Assembly: GCA_000381605.1 (NCBI GenBank)
Contig: KB906757.1
Coordinates: 124,001-188,000 of the forward strand
Source: Acidobacteriaceae bacterium KBS 89
Lineage (GTDB): Bacteria; Acidobacteriota; Terriglobia; Terriglobales; Acidobacteriaceae
Reading direction: 5' to 3'
DNA: 64,000 bases
In this document: piece after piece, positions 17,716 through 26,610 of the stretch
Layout: each line of letters starts with the position of its first letter
Numbering within the stretch: position 1 is the first letter of the stretch
Translations under genes and position numbers: made by a program
Notes under the pieces: generated by a model
What the model was told of the DNA's origin: nothing
The model's input: only the letters and a program-made list of their open reading frames with translations
The model's database searches: none

Positions 17716-19794
17716 CTATGAGGTTTTTTGAAAGAACTTCTCTACGTCGGTGATGTCCTGGGTGAGGCGGTAGGGTGGGAGGGATTCGAGAAAGATGCGG
17801 CCGTAGCGTTGGCGCTGGATGCGCGGATCGAGGAGCATGAGGATGCCGCGATCGGTCAGGCTTCTTATGAGACGGCCGAAGCCCTGCTTGAGCGTGATGA
17901 CCGCGTTGGGGACCTGGTAGTCGAAGAAGGGTTTGCCGCCGAGGGCCTCGATTGCCTCCATGCGGGCCTCGACGACGGGGTCTGACGGAACCGCAAAGGG
18001 GAGACGGTCGATGATGACGCAGCTTAGCTGTTCGCCCTGCACGTCGACTCCCTGCCAGAACGACGAGGTGCCGAAGAGGACGGCGTTGGGGGTGTCGCGG
18101 AACTGCTGGAGGAGGACGTGGCGCGGGGCGGTGCCGTGGAGGAGGAGCGGGTAAGGTAGCTCGGCGAGCAAGCGCTCGTGGATGTTGCGCATCTGCGTGT
18201 AGCTGGTGAAGAGGCAGAAGGCGCGGCCCTTCGTGATCTCGAGAACACGGCGAATGCGCTCGGCAGCCTTTTCGGGAAAATCTGGCTCGCGCGGATCGGG
18301 CATGTTGGGCGGAAGGTAGAGGAGCGCTTGCTTTTCGTAGTTGAAGTGCGAGGGGACAACTAGCTCCCTCGTCGAGGTTAGGCCGAGGCGGCGGCGGATG
18401 TGATCGAAGCCGCCAGATACAGTGAGCGTGGCCGAGGTGAGGATGACGGAGTTGTAGTTGTCGAAGAGCGTGCTGGTGAGGAGCTCGGAGACGTCGATGG
18501 GAGTGGCCTGGAGGTGCGTGTGAAAGGCCGCATGGGCTGCCCCTCGCGCCAGATTGCGAACTCCTCCGGCTGCGCGTCGCTCAATCCAGAAGACGGTGTT
18601 GCGGTCGGGTGATTCGAGGAGAAAAGTAAGATGACCGCGGATGTCTGCGGCTCGTTTGCGCAGGCCGGGGGACTCTTCGACGTTCTTCAGGTAGTCGAGT
18701 TCGCCTTCGAGCCGGGTGAGGGCGTTGAGGACACCAGTGTAGAAGTCGCCACTCTCTTCCAGGAAGGCTTCGCGGTTGTGGAAGGGCATGCGGCCTGCTC
18801 CGCCCGGTAACCCAGACGTTTCCATGGGCAGGATTGCGAAGAACATACGCGAACGGTCTTTGAGGATGGCGCACGCGCTTTCAATCGCGGATGTGCTGGC
18901 CTGTTTTGCCTTCAGCATAAGGTCAACGTCGCGGATGAGTTCGTCGACGCGCTGCGTGCTGAGACCGATGCCGAAGTAATTGGAGGCTACCTCTTCAAGT
19001 TCGTGCGCCTCATCGAAGATGATGGCGCCGGCCTCTGGCAGGATGCCGGCGTCGGGGGCGTTCGCTGCCAGTTGTTTGATGCTGAGATCGGCGAAGAAGA
19101 GGTGGTGGTTGACGATGACGATGTCCGACTCGAGCGCTTTGCGCCGCATGGAGGTGATGAAGCAGCGCTCCCAGTCGGGGCAGGTCTGGCCGAGGCATGC
19201 CTCGGTGCGGGCGTCGAGTTTCTGCCAGAGCGGGGAGGACTCGGGAAGCGCGTCGATCTCAGCACGGTCTCCGGTCTCGGTGGTCTTCTCCCAGGTCGAG
19301 ATGTGGTGGAACTGATCGATCTCCTCGAGGCCGTGGAGGAGGGGGTTGTCGCGCAGTGCGTAGAGCTTGTGGCGACAGAGGTAGTTGTTTCGCCCCTTCA
19401 TGTAACAGACCTTCAGTGGGCCGAGAAGGGATTCGAGGAAGGGGACGTCCTTGAAGAAGAGCTGCTCCTGCAGGTTTTTGGTCCCGGTGGAGATGATGAT
19501 GCGCTGCTGGCGTTCGCGAGCCAGGCGCAGGGCAGGCAGAAGGTAGGCGAGGGTCTTGCCGGTGCCGGTGCCGGCTTCGACGATGAGGTGGCGTTTTTCT
19601 TTGAACGCAGATTCTATGGCGCGGGCCATCTCGTATTGGCCGCGGCGGTATTCAAACGACATGGACGAACGCGACAGGAGCCCGCCCTGGGCGAAGAAGT
19701 CATGCAGATTCGGCAGATTCTCCGGCGGCGCGGGCGTAATCGAGATGGGAGCGGATGTCGACAATGTTGGGATTGCGTGTAGTTCTGGCGGCAC
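17716..19794 (-). CDS. DinG/XPD-like ATP-dependent DNA helicase
   Basis: Superfamily-2 5'-3' helicase of about 690 residues. Seen in order: YRRGQYEMARAIE (Q-motif-like), Walker A EAGTGTGKT, Fe-S cluster cysteines (CYMKGRNNYLC..., CLGQTCPDWERC), DEAH in IIFDEAHELEEVA, motif IV-VI including LFGTSSFWQGVDVQGE and QGFGRLIRS. Probably resolves D-loops or R-loops in repair. The start is unclear: GTG 19794 or TTG 19764 are possible; the open frame beyond 19800 is antisense to der and the intergenic region and is rejected. Divergent from der. Confidence 0.9.
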   Translation of the reverse strand: MPPELHAIPTLSTSAPISITPAPPENLPNLHDFFAQGGLLSRSSMSFEYRRGQYEMARAIESAFKEKRHLIVEAGTGTGKTLAYLLPALRLARERQQRIIISTGTKNLQEQLFFKDVPFLESLLGPLKVCYMKGRNNYLCRHKLYALRDNPLLHGLEEIDQFHHISTWEKTTETGDRAEIDALPESSPLWQKLDARTEACLGQTCPDWERCFITSMRRKALESDIVIVNHHLFFADLSIKQLAANAPDAGILPEAGAIIFDEAHELEEVASNYFGIGLSTQRVDELIRDVDLMLKAKQASTSAIESACAILKDRSRMFFAILPMETSGLPGGAGRMPFHNREAFLEESGDFYTGVLNALTRLEGELDYLKNVEESPGLRKRAADIRGHLTFLLESPDRNTVFWIERRAAGGVRNLARGAAHAAFHTHLQATPIDVSELLTSTLFDNYNSVILTSATLTVSGGFDHIRRRLGLTSTRELVVPSHFNYEKQALLYLPPNMPDPREPDFPEKAAERIRRVLEITKGRAFCLFTSYTQMRNIHERLLAELPYPLLLHGTAPRHVLLQQFRDTPNAVLFGTSSFWQGVDVQGEQLSCVIIDRLPFAVPSDPVVEARMEAIEALGGKPFFDYQVPNAVITLKQGFGRLIRSLTDRGILMLLDPRIQRQRYGRIFLESLPPYRLTQDITDVEKFFQKTS

Positions 19795-19888
19795 AGAGGC
19801 GGTGCAATTTCTATAATAGAGAGGATAGCGAATAAATAGCGTAGAAACCTGGCCGCCTCGAAGGTGCGCGAGAGAAAGTTGGAGATCC

Positions 19889-21757
19889 GTGGCCAAAAGA
19901 GACGACAAGAAACGGTTAGGCAAGAAGCACAGGCAAGCCAGCACGAGACCGAAGAAGGGGCGTGCACCGAGGTCCACCCCGACGACCGGTGCGGTCGATC
20001 CGCGGAAGAGGAAGATACTTTCGACCAAGCGCGCGGAGTCAAACAAAGCTTCGCGGGTGACGAAGCAATCGCCGGAGCGGGAGAAGCGGAAGGCGATTCG
20101 TCCAGATGCCCCACCGAAGAGGGCAGCCGCGGAGCATCCGAAGTTGGCCCGGCCGGCAGATGGGATTGTCGGGCGGCAGACGCCGCGTTCGTCGAATATG
20201 GACGGCCGCGAGGAGGACTGGCGCGATATCGAGCTGCTGGCCTCGCAGATGGTCACTGAGACCGAGAGCGTCGATGCTCGGGAACTGCCGCTGATTGCGG
20301 TGTGCGGGCGGCCGAACGTGGGAAAGAGCACGCTGTTCAATCGGTTGACAGGATCGCGGCGGTCGATCGTTGGCGATGAGCCGGGGATTACGCGCGACCG
20401 TATCTATGGCGAGATTGAGTGGATGGGGAGGGCTGCGCGAATCGTGGACACAGGCGGAGTGGTGCCGGACGATGAGGCACTGATTCCGTCGGAGATATTC
20501 CGGCAGGCGAAGGTGGGATTGGAAGAGGCCGACGCGATTGTAATGGTAGTGGATGGGCGAACCGAACTGGCTTCGCCGGACCTCGAACTCGCGCGTCTCC
20601 TACTGCGCGGGGGCAAACCGGTTTTTCTAGCGGTCAACAAAATGGATACCGAGGCCATGCATGTGCAGGCTGAGAACTTCCGGCGGCTTGGTTTCAGAAA
20701 TGTCCTGCCAATCTCGGCGGAGCATGGAAGCGGCATGGGCGACCTGCTGGATGCGGTGTTTGATGTGCTCCCCGAGCCGGACGAGTTCCTCGAAGAGCCC
20801 GAGGTGATGCTGACTGAGAACGACGAGGCCGAGGAGGATGAGAGCGGTCCTGACTTTTCGATTGACCCTGCGGCGAAGCGGGTTCGGAAGCTCCGGTCGC
20901 ATGGCGAGTATGAGAGCCGGGAGACGAAGATCGCGATCATTGGGCGCCCGAACGTCGGCAAGAGCACATTGCTGAATGCGCTCACGGGAACGCAGCGGGC
21001 GATCGTGTCTCCGATTGCAGGGACGACACGCGATGCTGTGGACGAGGTTGTCGAGCGCGACGGGCATGCGTTCCGTTTTGTCGACACGGCAGGCATTCGC
21101 AGAAAAGGCAAGACAAAGCTGATGGCGGAGAAGCTATCGGTCATTATGGCGCGGAAGCATCTGGAGGCGGCGGATGTTTCCCTGCTCATCATCGATGCAA
21201 CGGAGGGCGTGGCGGCTCTTGATGCGAACATCGGCGGGTATGCACACGAGAGTGGACGGTCGGTCATTATCGTGGTGAACAAGTGGGACCTGATGACGAA
21301 GACCGGCCGCGACGGGATGCGGTTGTTTGATGGAAAGCCGCCTGCCGACCAGAAGCTCTACGAGCAGGACGTTCGCGACAAGTTGAAGTATCTGGACTAC
21401 GCTCCCTTGCTGTTTATCTCCGCCGCCGATGGAAAAAATATTGAGCAGGTGTTTAAGAAGGTGGAACTGGTTGCACGCGAAAGGCGCAAGCGCGTGACGA
21501 CGGGACAGATGAACCGGTTTCTGGAGAAGGTCGATTTCCAGAAGGCGAGCGTGCCGATGAACAAGCGCGTCAGGATCTACTACATGACGCAGGCCGCTGT
21601 TGCTCCTCCTACGTTTGTGCTGTTCACCGATAAAGATGTGAAGATGCACTTTTCGTTCGAGCGATTTCTTGCGAACCAGATTCGCGAAAACTTCGGGTTT
21701 ATCGGAAGCCCAATCTGGTTCAAGATCAAGGCGCGGAACAAGAAGAAAGAAGCTTAG
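19889..21757 (+). CDS. der: GTPase Der (EngA) with a long basic N-terminal extension
   Basis: Tandem-GTPase ribosome-assembly factor acting on the 50S subunit. Both G domains are complete: GRPNVGKS at residues 140-147 and again near 352, with DTGG/DTAG and NKMD/NKWD motifs, then the KH-like C-terminal domain ending RENFGFIGSPIWFKIKARNKKKEA. The protein is 622 residues; typical Der is 440-490. The extra about 130 N-terminal residues are rich in Lys, Arg, Pro and Ser and look disordered. GTG 19889 has GGAG four bases upstream. A shorter start at ATG 20200 (MDGREEDW) is possible but lacks a ribosome site. Confidence 0.95.
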   Translation: MAKRDDKKRLGKKHRQASTRPKKGRAPRSTPTTGAVDPRKRKILSTKRAESNKASRVTKQSPEREKRKAIRPDAPPKRAAAEHPKLARPADGIVGRQTPRSSNMDGREEDWRDIELLASQMVTETESVDARELPLIAVCGRPNVGKSTLFNRLTGSRRSIVGDEPGITRDRIYGEIEWMGRAARIVDTGGVVPDDEALIPSEIFRQAKVGLEEADAIVMVVDGRTELASPDLELARLLLRGGKPVFLAVNKMDTEAMHVQAENFRRLGFRNVLPISAEHGSGMGDLLDAVFDVLPEPDEFLEEPEVMLTENDEAEEDESGPDFSIDPAAKRVRKLRSHGEYESRETKIAIIGRPNVGKSTLLNALTGTQRAIVSPIAGTTRDAVDEVVERDGHAFRFVDTAGIRRKGKTKLMAEKLSVIMARKHLEAADVSLLIIDATEGVAALDANIGGYAHESGRSVIIVVNKWDLMTKTGRDGMRLFDGKPPADQKLYEQDVRDKLKYLDYAPLLFISAADGKNIEQVFKKVELVARERRKRVTTGQMNRFLEKVDFQKASVPMNKRVRIYYMTQAAVAPPTFVLFTDKDVKMHFSFERFLANQIRENFGFIGSPIWFKIKARNKKKEA

Positions 21758-21771
21758 ATGAGAGGATCAAG

Positions 21772-22248
21772 ATGAAGCTGATTGGCGTGGGAGTTTTGCT
21801 TGCCCTGGCTCTGCCGGTGTCGGCACAGGACAAACCGTTCGACTACCACTCGAGCGCGGAGCTGCAGCAGAAGACCGAGCAGACCATGGCAAAGGCGGCC
21901 GCATCTCCCACCGGATCTGCAGGGGAAAAAATCGCAAGCTACGGCGACCATGCGATTGCGATCTCGGCACGGACGAAGTCCGGCGGCCCTGAGGAGCACG
22001 AGCAATGGACCGACGTGATCATGGTTACCGGCGGAGAGGCGACTCTGTTGATCGGTGGCAAGGTCGTCGGCGAGGTTGCGGCAGAGAGCGGCGCGCCCGG
22101 GGAGAAACGTGGAACCGACATCACAGGTGGATCAACGCAGGTGGTGAAGAAGGGTGACATCATCAACATTCCAGCTGGAACGCCACACTGGATCAAGATC
22201 GCGCCCGGCGAAGACTTCAGTTACGTGAATGTCAAGGTGAAGCGATAG
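21772..22248 (+). CDS. secreted single-domain cupin protein
   Basis: 158 residues with signal peptide MKLIGVGVLLALALPVSAQ. The cupin region includes GPEEHEQWTDVIMVTGGEATLLIGG and later GDIINIPAGTPHWIKIAPGEDF. The metal ligands are partly present: one His and Glu in motif 1 (HEQ), and a His in motif 2 (PHW). Function unknown. It lies 14 bases downstream of der and may be co-transcribed. Confidence 0.82.
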   Translation: MKLIGVGVLLALALPVSAQDKPFDYHSSAELQQKTEQTMAKAAASPTGSAGEKIASYGDHAIAISARTKSGGPEEHEQWTDVIMVTGGEATLLIGGKVVGEVAAESGAPGEKRGTDITGGSTQVVKKGDIINIPAGTPHWIKIAPGEDFSYVNVKVKR

Positions 22249-22270
22249 ACGCCTAGTACCATCTATTCCT

Positions 22271-23464
22271 ATGGAGATGCGTGAGAGGCAATACGCGGTT
22301 ACGCCGCGATTTGACGGCGTCGACGTGTTGCGCGGGTTTTCGATCCTGTCGGTGGTGCTGTTGCATACGTGGATACGGATGCATTTTCCGGGGTCGCCGG
22401 TGAACCAGGTGATGCGAGGGCAGCTGGCCCACCTTTTTCTTCGAAATGGCGACAACGGCGTCACGGTTTTCTTTGCCGTATCGGGATTTCTGATTACGCT
22501 GACCTCATTGCGGCGCTTCGGCTCGCTGGGCGCGATGCGGCCGTTGATGTTTTACCGTATTCGTTTCGCTCGCATCGCTCCGCTGCTACTGGTGCTTCTT
22601 GCTGTACTGAGTTTGTTGCATCTCGGGCATGTCGAGGGCTTCCGCATACCTGCAAAGACGACCACTCTGCCTCGGGCGTTGTTTGCGGCATTGACCTTCC
22701 ATCTGAACTGGCTCGAAGCGGTGCGCGGATATCTGCCGGCGAATTGGGACGTGCTGTGGTCGCTTTCGGTGGAGGAGATGTTCTATCTCTTCTTTCCGCT
22801 GCTATGCATTGCGTTGTTGAGGTTGCGACGTGGATTGGCGTTATTTGTTGGCCTGCTGCTTGTGTTTGCCGCGATGGGGCTTTTTGCACGAACCGTGTGG
22901 ACGACGAATCCGATCTGGCAAGAGAAGACCTATCTGGGGGGCATGGATGGGATTGCGCTGGGGTGCCTGTGTGCGCTGGTGACTAACCAACTGCTGCGGC
23001 GTGATGAGGTTTGGAAGAAAGCCTGGTCGTGGCGGTTGATCGCGATAGAGTTCGTTGGCACTGCAATGATTCTGCTGATCGCCGTGTGGCCGCCGTGGCA
23101 TTGGATGCGGTATGTGGGGCGAAGTGGTACGGATGGCACGGTACTCGCGCTCGGGGCGTGCCTGGTGATGGTTGGGTCCGTAGTGCGCGGACATGCAGGC
23201 GGTCGATGGATGTCGCCGATTCGATGGTTTGGGCGGCACAGCTACGAGGTGTATCTAACGCATGAGTTCATCGTGGTGTGGGGAACGATGTTGTATGTGA
23301 AGGTCAGTCGCGGGCCACTGTCACTTTGGTTTTTCGGGATTCTGTTGCTGACGGCCCCTCTGGGCTGGGTCGTTGCAAAGTATTTCTCCGAGCCGATGAA
23401 TCGCAGGCTACGCGGTGCACCACAGCTGGATCGTAGCGCCGAAGAGAAGACCGTCGCTGCTTGA
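22271..23464 (+). CDS. acyltransferase 3 (OafA/YrhL-type) membrane protein
   Basis: 397 residues, about 10 membrane helices. N-terminal RFDGVDVLRGFSILSVVLLHTWI and NGVTVFFAVSGFLIT are the standard motifs of membrane O-acyltransferases that decorate LPS, capsule or other glycans. The essential His (LLH, around residue 36) is present. No SGNH domain is appended. 22 bases downstream of the cupin gene. Acceptor unknown. Confidence 0.88.
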   Translation: MEMRERQYAVTPRFDGVDVLRGFSILSVVLLHTWIRMHFPGSPVNQVMRGQLAHLFLRNGDNGVTVFFAVSGFLITLTSLRRFGSLGAMRPLMFYRIRFARIAPLLLVLLAVLSLLHLGHVEGFRIPAKTTTLPRALFAALTFHLNWLEAVRGYLPANWDVLWSLSVEEMFYLFFPLLCIALLRLRRGLALFVGLLLVFAAMGLFARTVWTTNPIWQEKTYLGGMDGIALGCLCALVTNQLLRRDEVWKKAWSWRLIAIEFVGTAMILLIAVWPPWHWMRYVGRSGTDGTVLALGACLVMVGSVVRGHAGGRWMSPIRWFGRHSYEVYLTHEFIVVWGTMLYVKVSRGPLSLWFFGILLLTAPLGWVVAKYFSEPMNRRLRGAPQLDRSAEEKTVAA

Positions 23465-23476
23465 GTTGCAGTGGAA

Positions 23477-24841
23477 CTAAGACGTTTGCGCCAGCCATGT
23501 CTCCCACGCATTCAGGGCGCGGTCGCATTGGAGTTTGTGGCGCTCCTTTTTGTCGCGGATCTTTTTGCGGAGGTCTTCTTCGAGCGGCGGGAGCAGGTCA
23601 AATGTAATGTTGGCGGGCTGGAACTTTTTTGTCTCCGCGTGAGTGATGTAGTGGGTCAGCGAGCCGTTCGCGCTGAGGCGTGGTGCGGGTGCTGGAGCTT
23701 CGCCGTTCGCGATAGCAGCGGAGTAGATGCCGGCGAGCATGCCCGAAGCAATGGATTCGGTGTAGCCTTCGACACCAGACAGTTGGCCAGCGATCATTAT
23801 GTTCGGATGCGCCTTAAGCTGGAGAGTTTCCGTGAGCAACGACGGTGCGTGAATGTAAGTGTTGCGGTGAATCTGACCGTAGCGTAGGAAAGTCGCGTTC
23901 TCGAGTCCGGGAATGAGTTTCAGAACGCGGTTTTGCTCGCCATACTTCAAGTGGTTCTGAAAGCCGACGAGGTTGTAACTGTCGGCGCGGAGATTCTCCT
24001 GGCGGAGTTGCACGACGGCGTAGGGCCAGCGGCCTGTCTTCGGGTCAGTCAGGCCAACGGGCTTCATGGGGCCGAAGCGAAGCGTGTCGCGGCCGCGGCG
24101 GGCGGTCTCTTCGATCGGAAGGCAGCCTTCAAAGTACTGGAGCTTCTCTGCGGTGCCAGTTGCTGGGAATTTTTCCCAGTCTTTGGCTTCGACGGCTTCG
24201 GCAGTGGTGAGCGCTTCCATGAAGCGGTCGTACTCTTCTTTGGTGAAGGGGCAATTGATGTAGTCGGCTGTGCCCTTGTCGTAGCGTGCGGCGAAGTAGA
24301 CCTTGTCCATGTCGATGGTGGTGGCATCGACGATGGGTGAGATGGAGTCGTAGAAGGCGAGGTGGTCGGAGCCGGTGAGTCGTTGGAGTTCGGCGGCGAG
24401 TGCGGGCGAGGTGAGTGGTCCGGAAGCAAGGACTGTCAGAGTAGTGGGATCGTTTTCGTCCAGGCTGGTGACCTCTTCGCGGTGGACTGTAATGCGAGGC
24501 TCGGCGGAGATGCGTTCTGCAACGCGCCTGGAAAACTCAACTCGGTCGACGGCGAGTGCATGACCGGCAGGAACTGCAGTTGCGTCGGCGGCGGCGAGGA
24601 GGACGGAACCTACACGACGCATCTCCTGTTTCAGGAGCCATGGCGCGCTGTTTTCGGATTCAGACTTGAGGGAGTTGGAGCAGACGAGTTCGCCGAAGTC
24701 GTCCGTCTGGTGCGCCTCAGTGGAGCGCGTGGGGCGCATTTCGTACAGATCGACCGTGCAGCCGCGCTTTGCTGCTTGCAGTGCTGCTTCGGGGCCGGCC
24801 AGACCGCCTCCGATGACTTTAATTTTTCTCATTTGACTCAT
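23477..24841 (-). CDS. trmFO: methylenetetrahydrofolate--tRNA-(uracil-5-)-methyltransferase TrmFO
   Basis: 454-residue folate/FAD-dependent enzyme making m5U54 in the T loop of tRNA. Hallmarks: IKVIGGGLAGPEAALQAAKRG (FAD), LYEMRPTRSTEAHQTDDFGELVCSNSLKS, and the C-terminal PNIMIAGQLSGVEGYTESIASG. Start at ATG 24841 or the Met three codons later (MRKIKV). Its presence is of interest because the Y RNAs at 46.9 and 47.7 kb carry T-arm mimics with TTCGA loops, the context of m5U54 in tRNA. Confidence 0.97.
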   Translation of the reverse strand: MSQMRKIKVIGGGLAGPEAALQAAKRGCTVDLYEMRPTRSTEAHQTDDFGELVCSNSLKSESENSAPWLLKQEMRRVGSVLLAAADATAVPAGHALAVDRVEFSRRVAERISAEPRITVHREEVTSLDENDPTTLTVLASGPLTSPALAAELQRLTGSDHLAFYDSISPIVDATTIDMDKVYFAARYDKGTADYINCPFTKEEYDRFMEALTTAEAVEAKDWEKFPATGTAEKLQYFEGCLPIEETARRGRDTLRFGPMKPVGLTDPKTGRWPYAVVQLRQENLRADSYNLVGFQNHLKYGEQNRVLKLIPGLENATFLRYGQIHRNTYIHAPSLLTETLQLKAHPNIMIAGQLSGVEGYTESIASGMLAGIYSAAIANGEAPAPAPRLSANGSLTHYITHAETKKFQPANITFDLLPPLEEDLRKKIRDKKERHKLQCDRALNAWETWLAQTS

Positions 24842-24953
24842 TTAGCGGGCTGCAGTTCCTGAACAATTGCCACTTGTTGTGCAAGCTTTTTCATAGTGAC
24901 CAGGTTCAATTCTACTAAGTGTTCTACTCTCAATCTTTACGTCATCAGAATTA

Positions 24954-24969
24954 TGGCGATCGGATTGCA
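24954..24969 (+). promoter_or_regulatory. candidate sigma-54 promoter for the PEP-CTERM gene
   Basis: TGGCGATCGGATTGCA: TGGC at -24 and TTGC at -12 with exactly ten bases between GG and GC, as required for RpoN. It would give a leader of about 150 bases before the PEP-CTERM gene. Single match by eye; chance occurrence cannot be excluded. Confidence 0.4.
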
Positions 24970-25130
24970 CTCAGTGTGTTCACTCAGCGGTTCGCGTCAC
25001 TTAGAGGACTGCCCGGCCCCTCCCATTCAGAATTTCGTCCGCTCTTCGTAATCAGAACGATTCGGCTCCCCTCTTATTTCAGAGCTTTACGGCCCCCCTT
25101 ACCACTCTACTTTTCGGTCCAGGAGGACTT

Positions 25131-25979
25131 ATGCGAAGACGTTCCCTCGCGACGTTTGCACTATTTGCCGTCTCTTCATCCATCTTCACGTTCGCGGATT
25201 CAGTGACACTCAACACCAACGCAACTCAACTTGCCACAGCGGTGACCTCAGGAAATACGGGTGTCACTGTAACCAGTGCGACGCTTCAGGGTCAGAGCAG
25301 CGGTGCAGGCTCTGCGTCAACCGGAACGTTTTCAAACATCTACGGACTGGCATCCGGTGCCGTTATCAGCACTGGGAATGCAGCGAACTACGGCTCGGGC
25401 CCAAATACAACTGATGGCTTTACAACTGATTTCGGTACCACCGCGACTGCGGCCCAGGCGCTTTTGCTGGATCCGATAAGTGGCGGAAACACCAGCCATT
25501 TCGATGTTACGCAACTCGATCTGTCCTTCACGGTTGATCCTGGGATCTCGACTATCTTCTTCAATGTGGCCTTCGGATCAGAAGAGTTCCCGGAGTTTGT
25601 CGGTTCTGAGTTTGTGGATGCGTTCGGTCTGTATTTGAATGGTACGGACATCGCATTTGTTAATTCGCTGCCGGTCAATATCGATCATCCCTGTTTCGCT
25701 GCCATCACTGGGACGGAACTAGACGGTGTTCTCGCCTGCGGCAACAATCCAGTCAATACGTTTAGTGGAGCGGTCCACGAGGGAACCAATACACTAACGT
25801 TCATCATCGCTGACACGAGCGACCACATACTCGACACAACGGCCTACATTGGCGCCCTGGGAACTTCAGAGCCCATACCACCAATACCATCCGAAGTCCC
25901 CGAACCGAGTTCCATTGCGCTGTTGGGCACAGGTCTTCTGGCAGTGGCCGGAGCAGTTCGCCGTCGCTTGATTGCGTAA
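25131..25979 (+). CDS. PEP-CTERM sorting-domain protein with choice-of-anchor L-like domain
   Basis: 282-residue exported protein. Signal peptide at residues 1-22; mature region Ser/Thr/Gly/Asn-rich with the choice-of-anchor-L type pattern (QLATAVTSGNTGVTVTSA, SGAVISTGNAAN, FNVAFGSEEFPEFVGS.VDAFGLYLNG). The tail is a textbook PEP-CTERM signal: VPEPSS, a 15-residue hydrophobic helix, then RRR, recognised by exosortase (XrtA). GGAGGAC lies upstream of ATG, and a strong terminator follows. The EPS locus at 59-64 kb is of the XrtA-associated type, so the sorting machinery is probably encoded nearby beyond the window. Confidence 0.93.
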   Translation: MRRRSLATFALFAVSSSIFTFADSVTLNTNATQLATAVTSGNTGVTVTSATLQGQSSGAGSASTGTFSNIYGLASGAVISTGNAANYGSGPNTTDGFTTDFGTTATAAQALLLDPISGGNTSHFDVTQLDLSFTVDPGISTIFFNVAFGSEEFPEFVGSEFVDAFGLYLNGTDIAFVNSLPVNIDHPCFAAITGTELDGVLACGNNPVNTFSGAVHEGTNTLTFIIADTSDHILDTTAYIGALGTSEPIPPIPSEVPEPSSIALLGTGLLAVAGAVRRRLIA

Positions 25980-26009
25980 CGCATCCGGTTCTACTAACGA
26001 ACAAACTAA

Positions 26010-26047
26010 GACACGTCCCCGTCCTGAGGGGGACGTGTCATTTTTTT
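26010..26047 (+). terminator. Rho-independent terminator of the PEP-CTERM gene
   Basis: Perfect 11-bp stem (GACACGTCCCC with GGGGACGTGTC) and 8-base loop followed by seven T. Confidence 0.93.
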
Positions 26048-26071
26048 GTCTTAGGTAAGACCAACCCGGTC

Positions 26072-26590
26072 TCATGATTTCGGGAGCGCATCGAGTTGCG
26101 GCCCCGTGACGCGCATGGTGCGCCACTCCGTCAACATCTGTGCGCCCATCTGTTCATAGAAGCCGATAGCGGAAGTGTTCCATTCGAGGACGTCCCACTG
26201 CAGGCGTGTGCAGCCTTCGGCCACGGCGATGGCGGCGACGCGGGTCAGGAGCGCCTTGCCGATCCCCTTTCCGCGATGCTCGGGACGGACGTAGAGGTCC
26301 TCGATGTGGATGCCCGCGTGGCCGCGCCAGGTGGAGTAGTTGTGGAAGTACAACGCGAAGCCAACGGCGAGCGTCGCGCCGGATTGATTCAGCTCCGCGA
26401 CCAGGCAATCGAAGCGCCTGGTTGAGCCGAAGCCGTCGCGGAGAAGGTCGGCCTCCGTCGCATGGACGGCGTCGGGTTCGCGTTCATACTCGGCGAGGTC
26501 GCGAATGAAGGCAAGAATCTGCGGGACGTCGGCGGGTGTCGCGGGACGCAGGTTGAGGGTGTCGTTCTGTTGAGGGGAAGACTGTGTCAT
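26072..26590 (-). CDS. GNAT family N-acetyltransferase
   Basis: 172 residues. The acetyl-CoA-binding loop is VRPEHRGKGIGKALL, preceded by the beta-strand segment HAGIHIEDLY and followed by CTRLQWDVLEWNTSAIGFYEQMGAQ, a pattern close to the spermidine/diamine acetyltransferase branch. N-terminal LRPATPADVPQILAFIRDLAEYE is typical. Substrate not proven. 20 bases downstream of the next gene on the same strand, hence probably co-transcribed with it. Confidence 0.9.
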   Translation of the reverse strand: MTQSSPQQNDTLNLRPATPADVPQILAFIRDLAEYEREPDAVHATEADLLRDGFGSTRRFDCLVAELNQSGATLAVGFALYFHNYSTWRGHAGIHIEDLYVRPEHRGKGIGKALLTRVAAIAVAEGCTRLQWDVLEWNTSAIGFYEQMGAQMLTEWRTMRVTGPQLDALPKS

Positions 26591-26610
26591 CGCTGGTTCT
26601 TTCAGGGTGC

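Noticed and set aside
19795-20340. Long N-terminal extension of the DinG-like helicase
   Set aside because: It would be antisense to der and cover the divergent promoter region; no family similarity.
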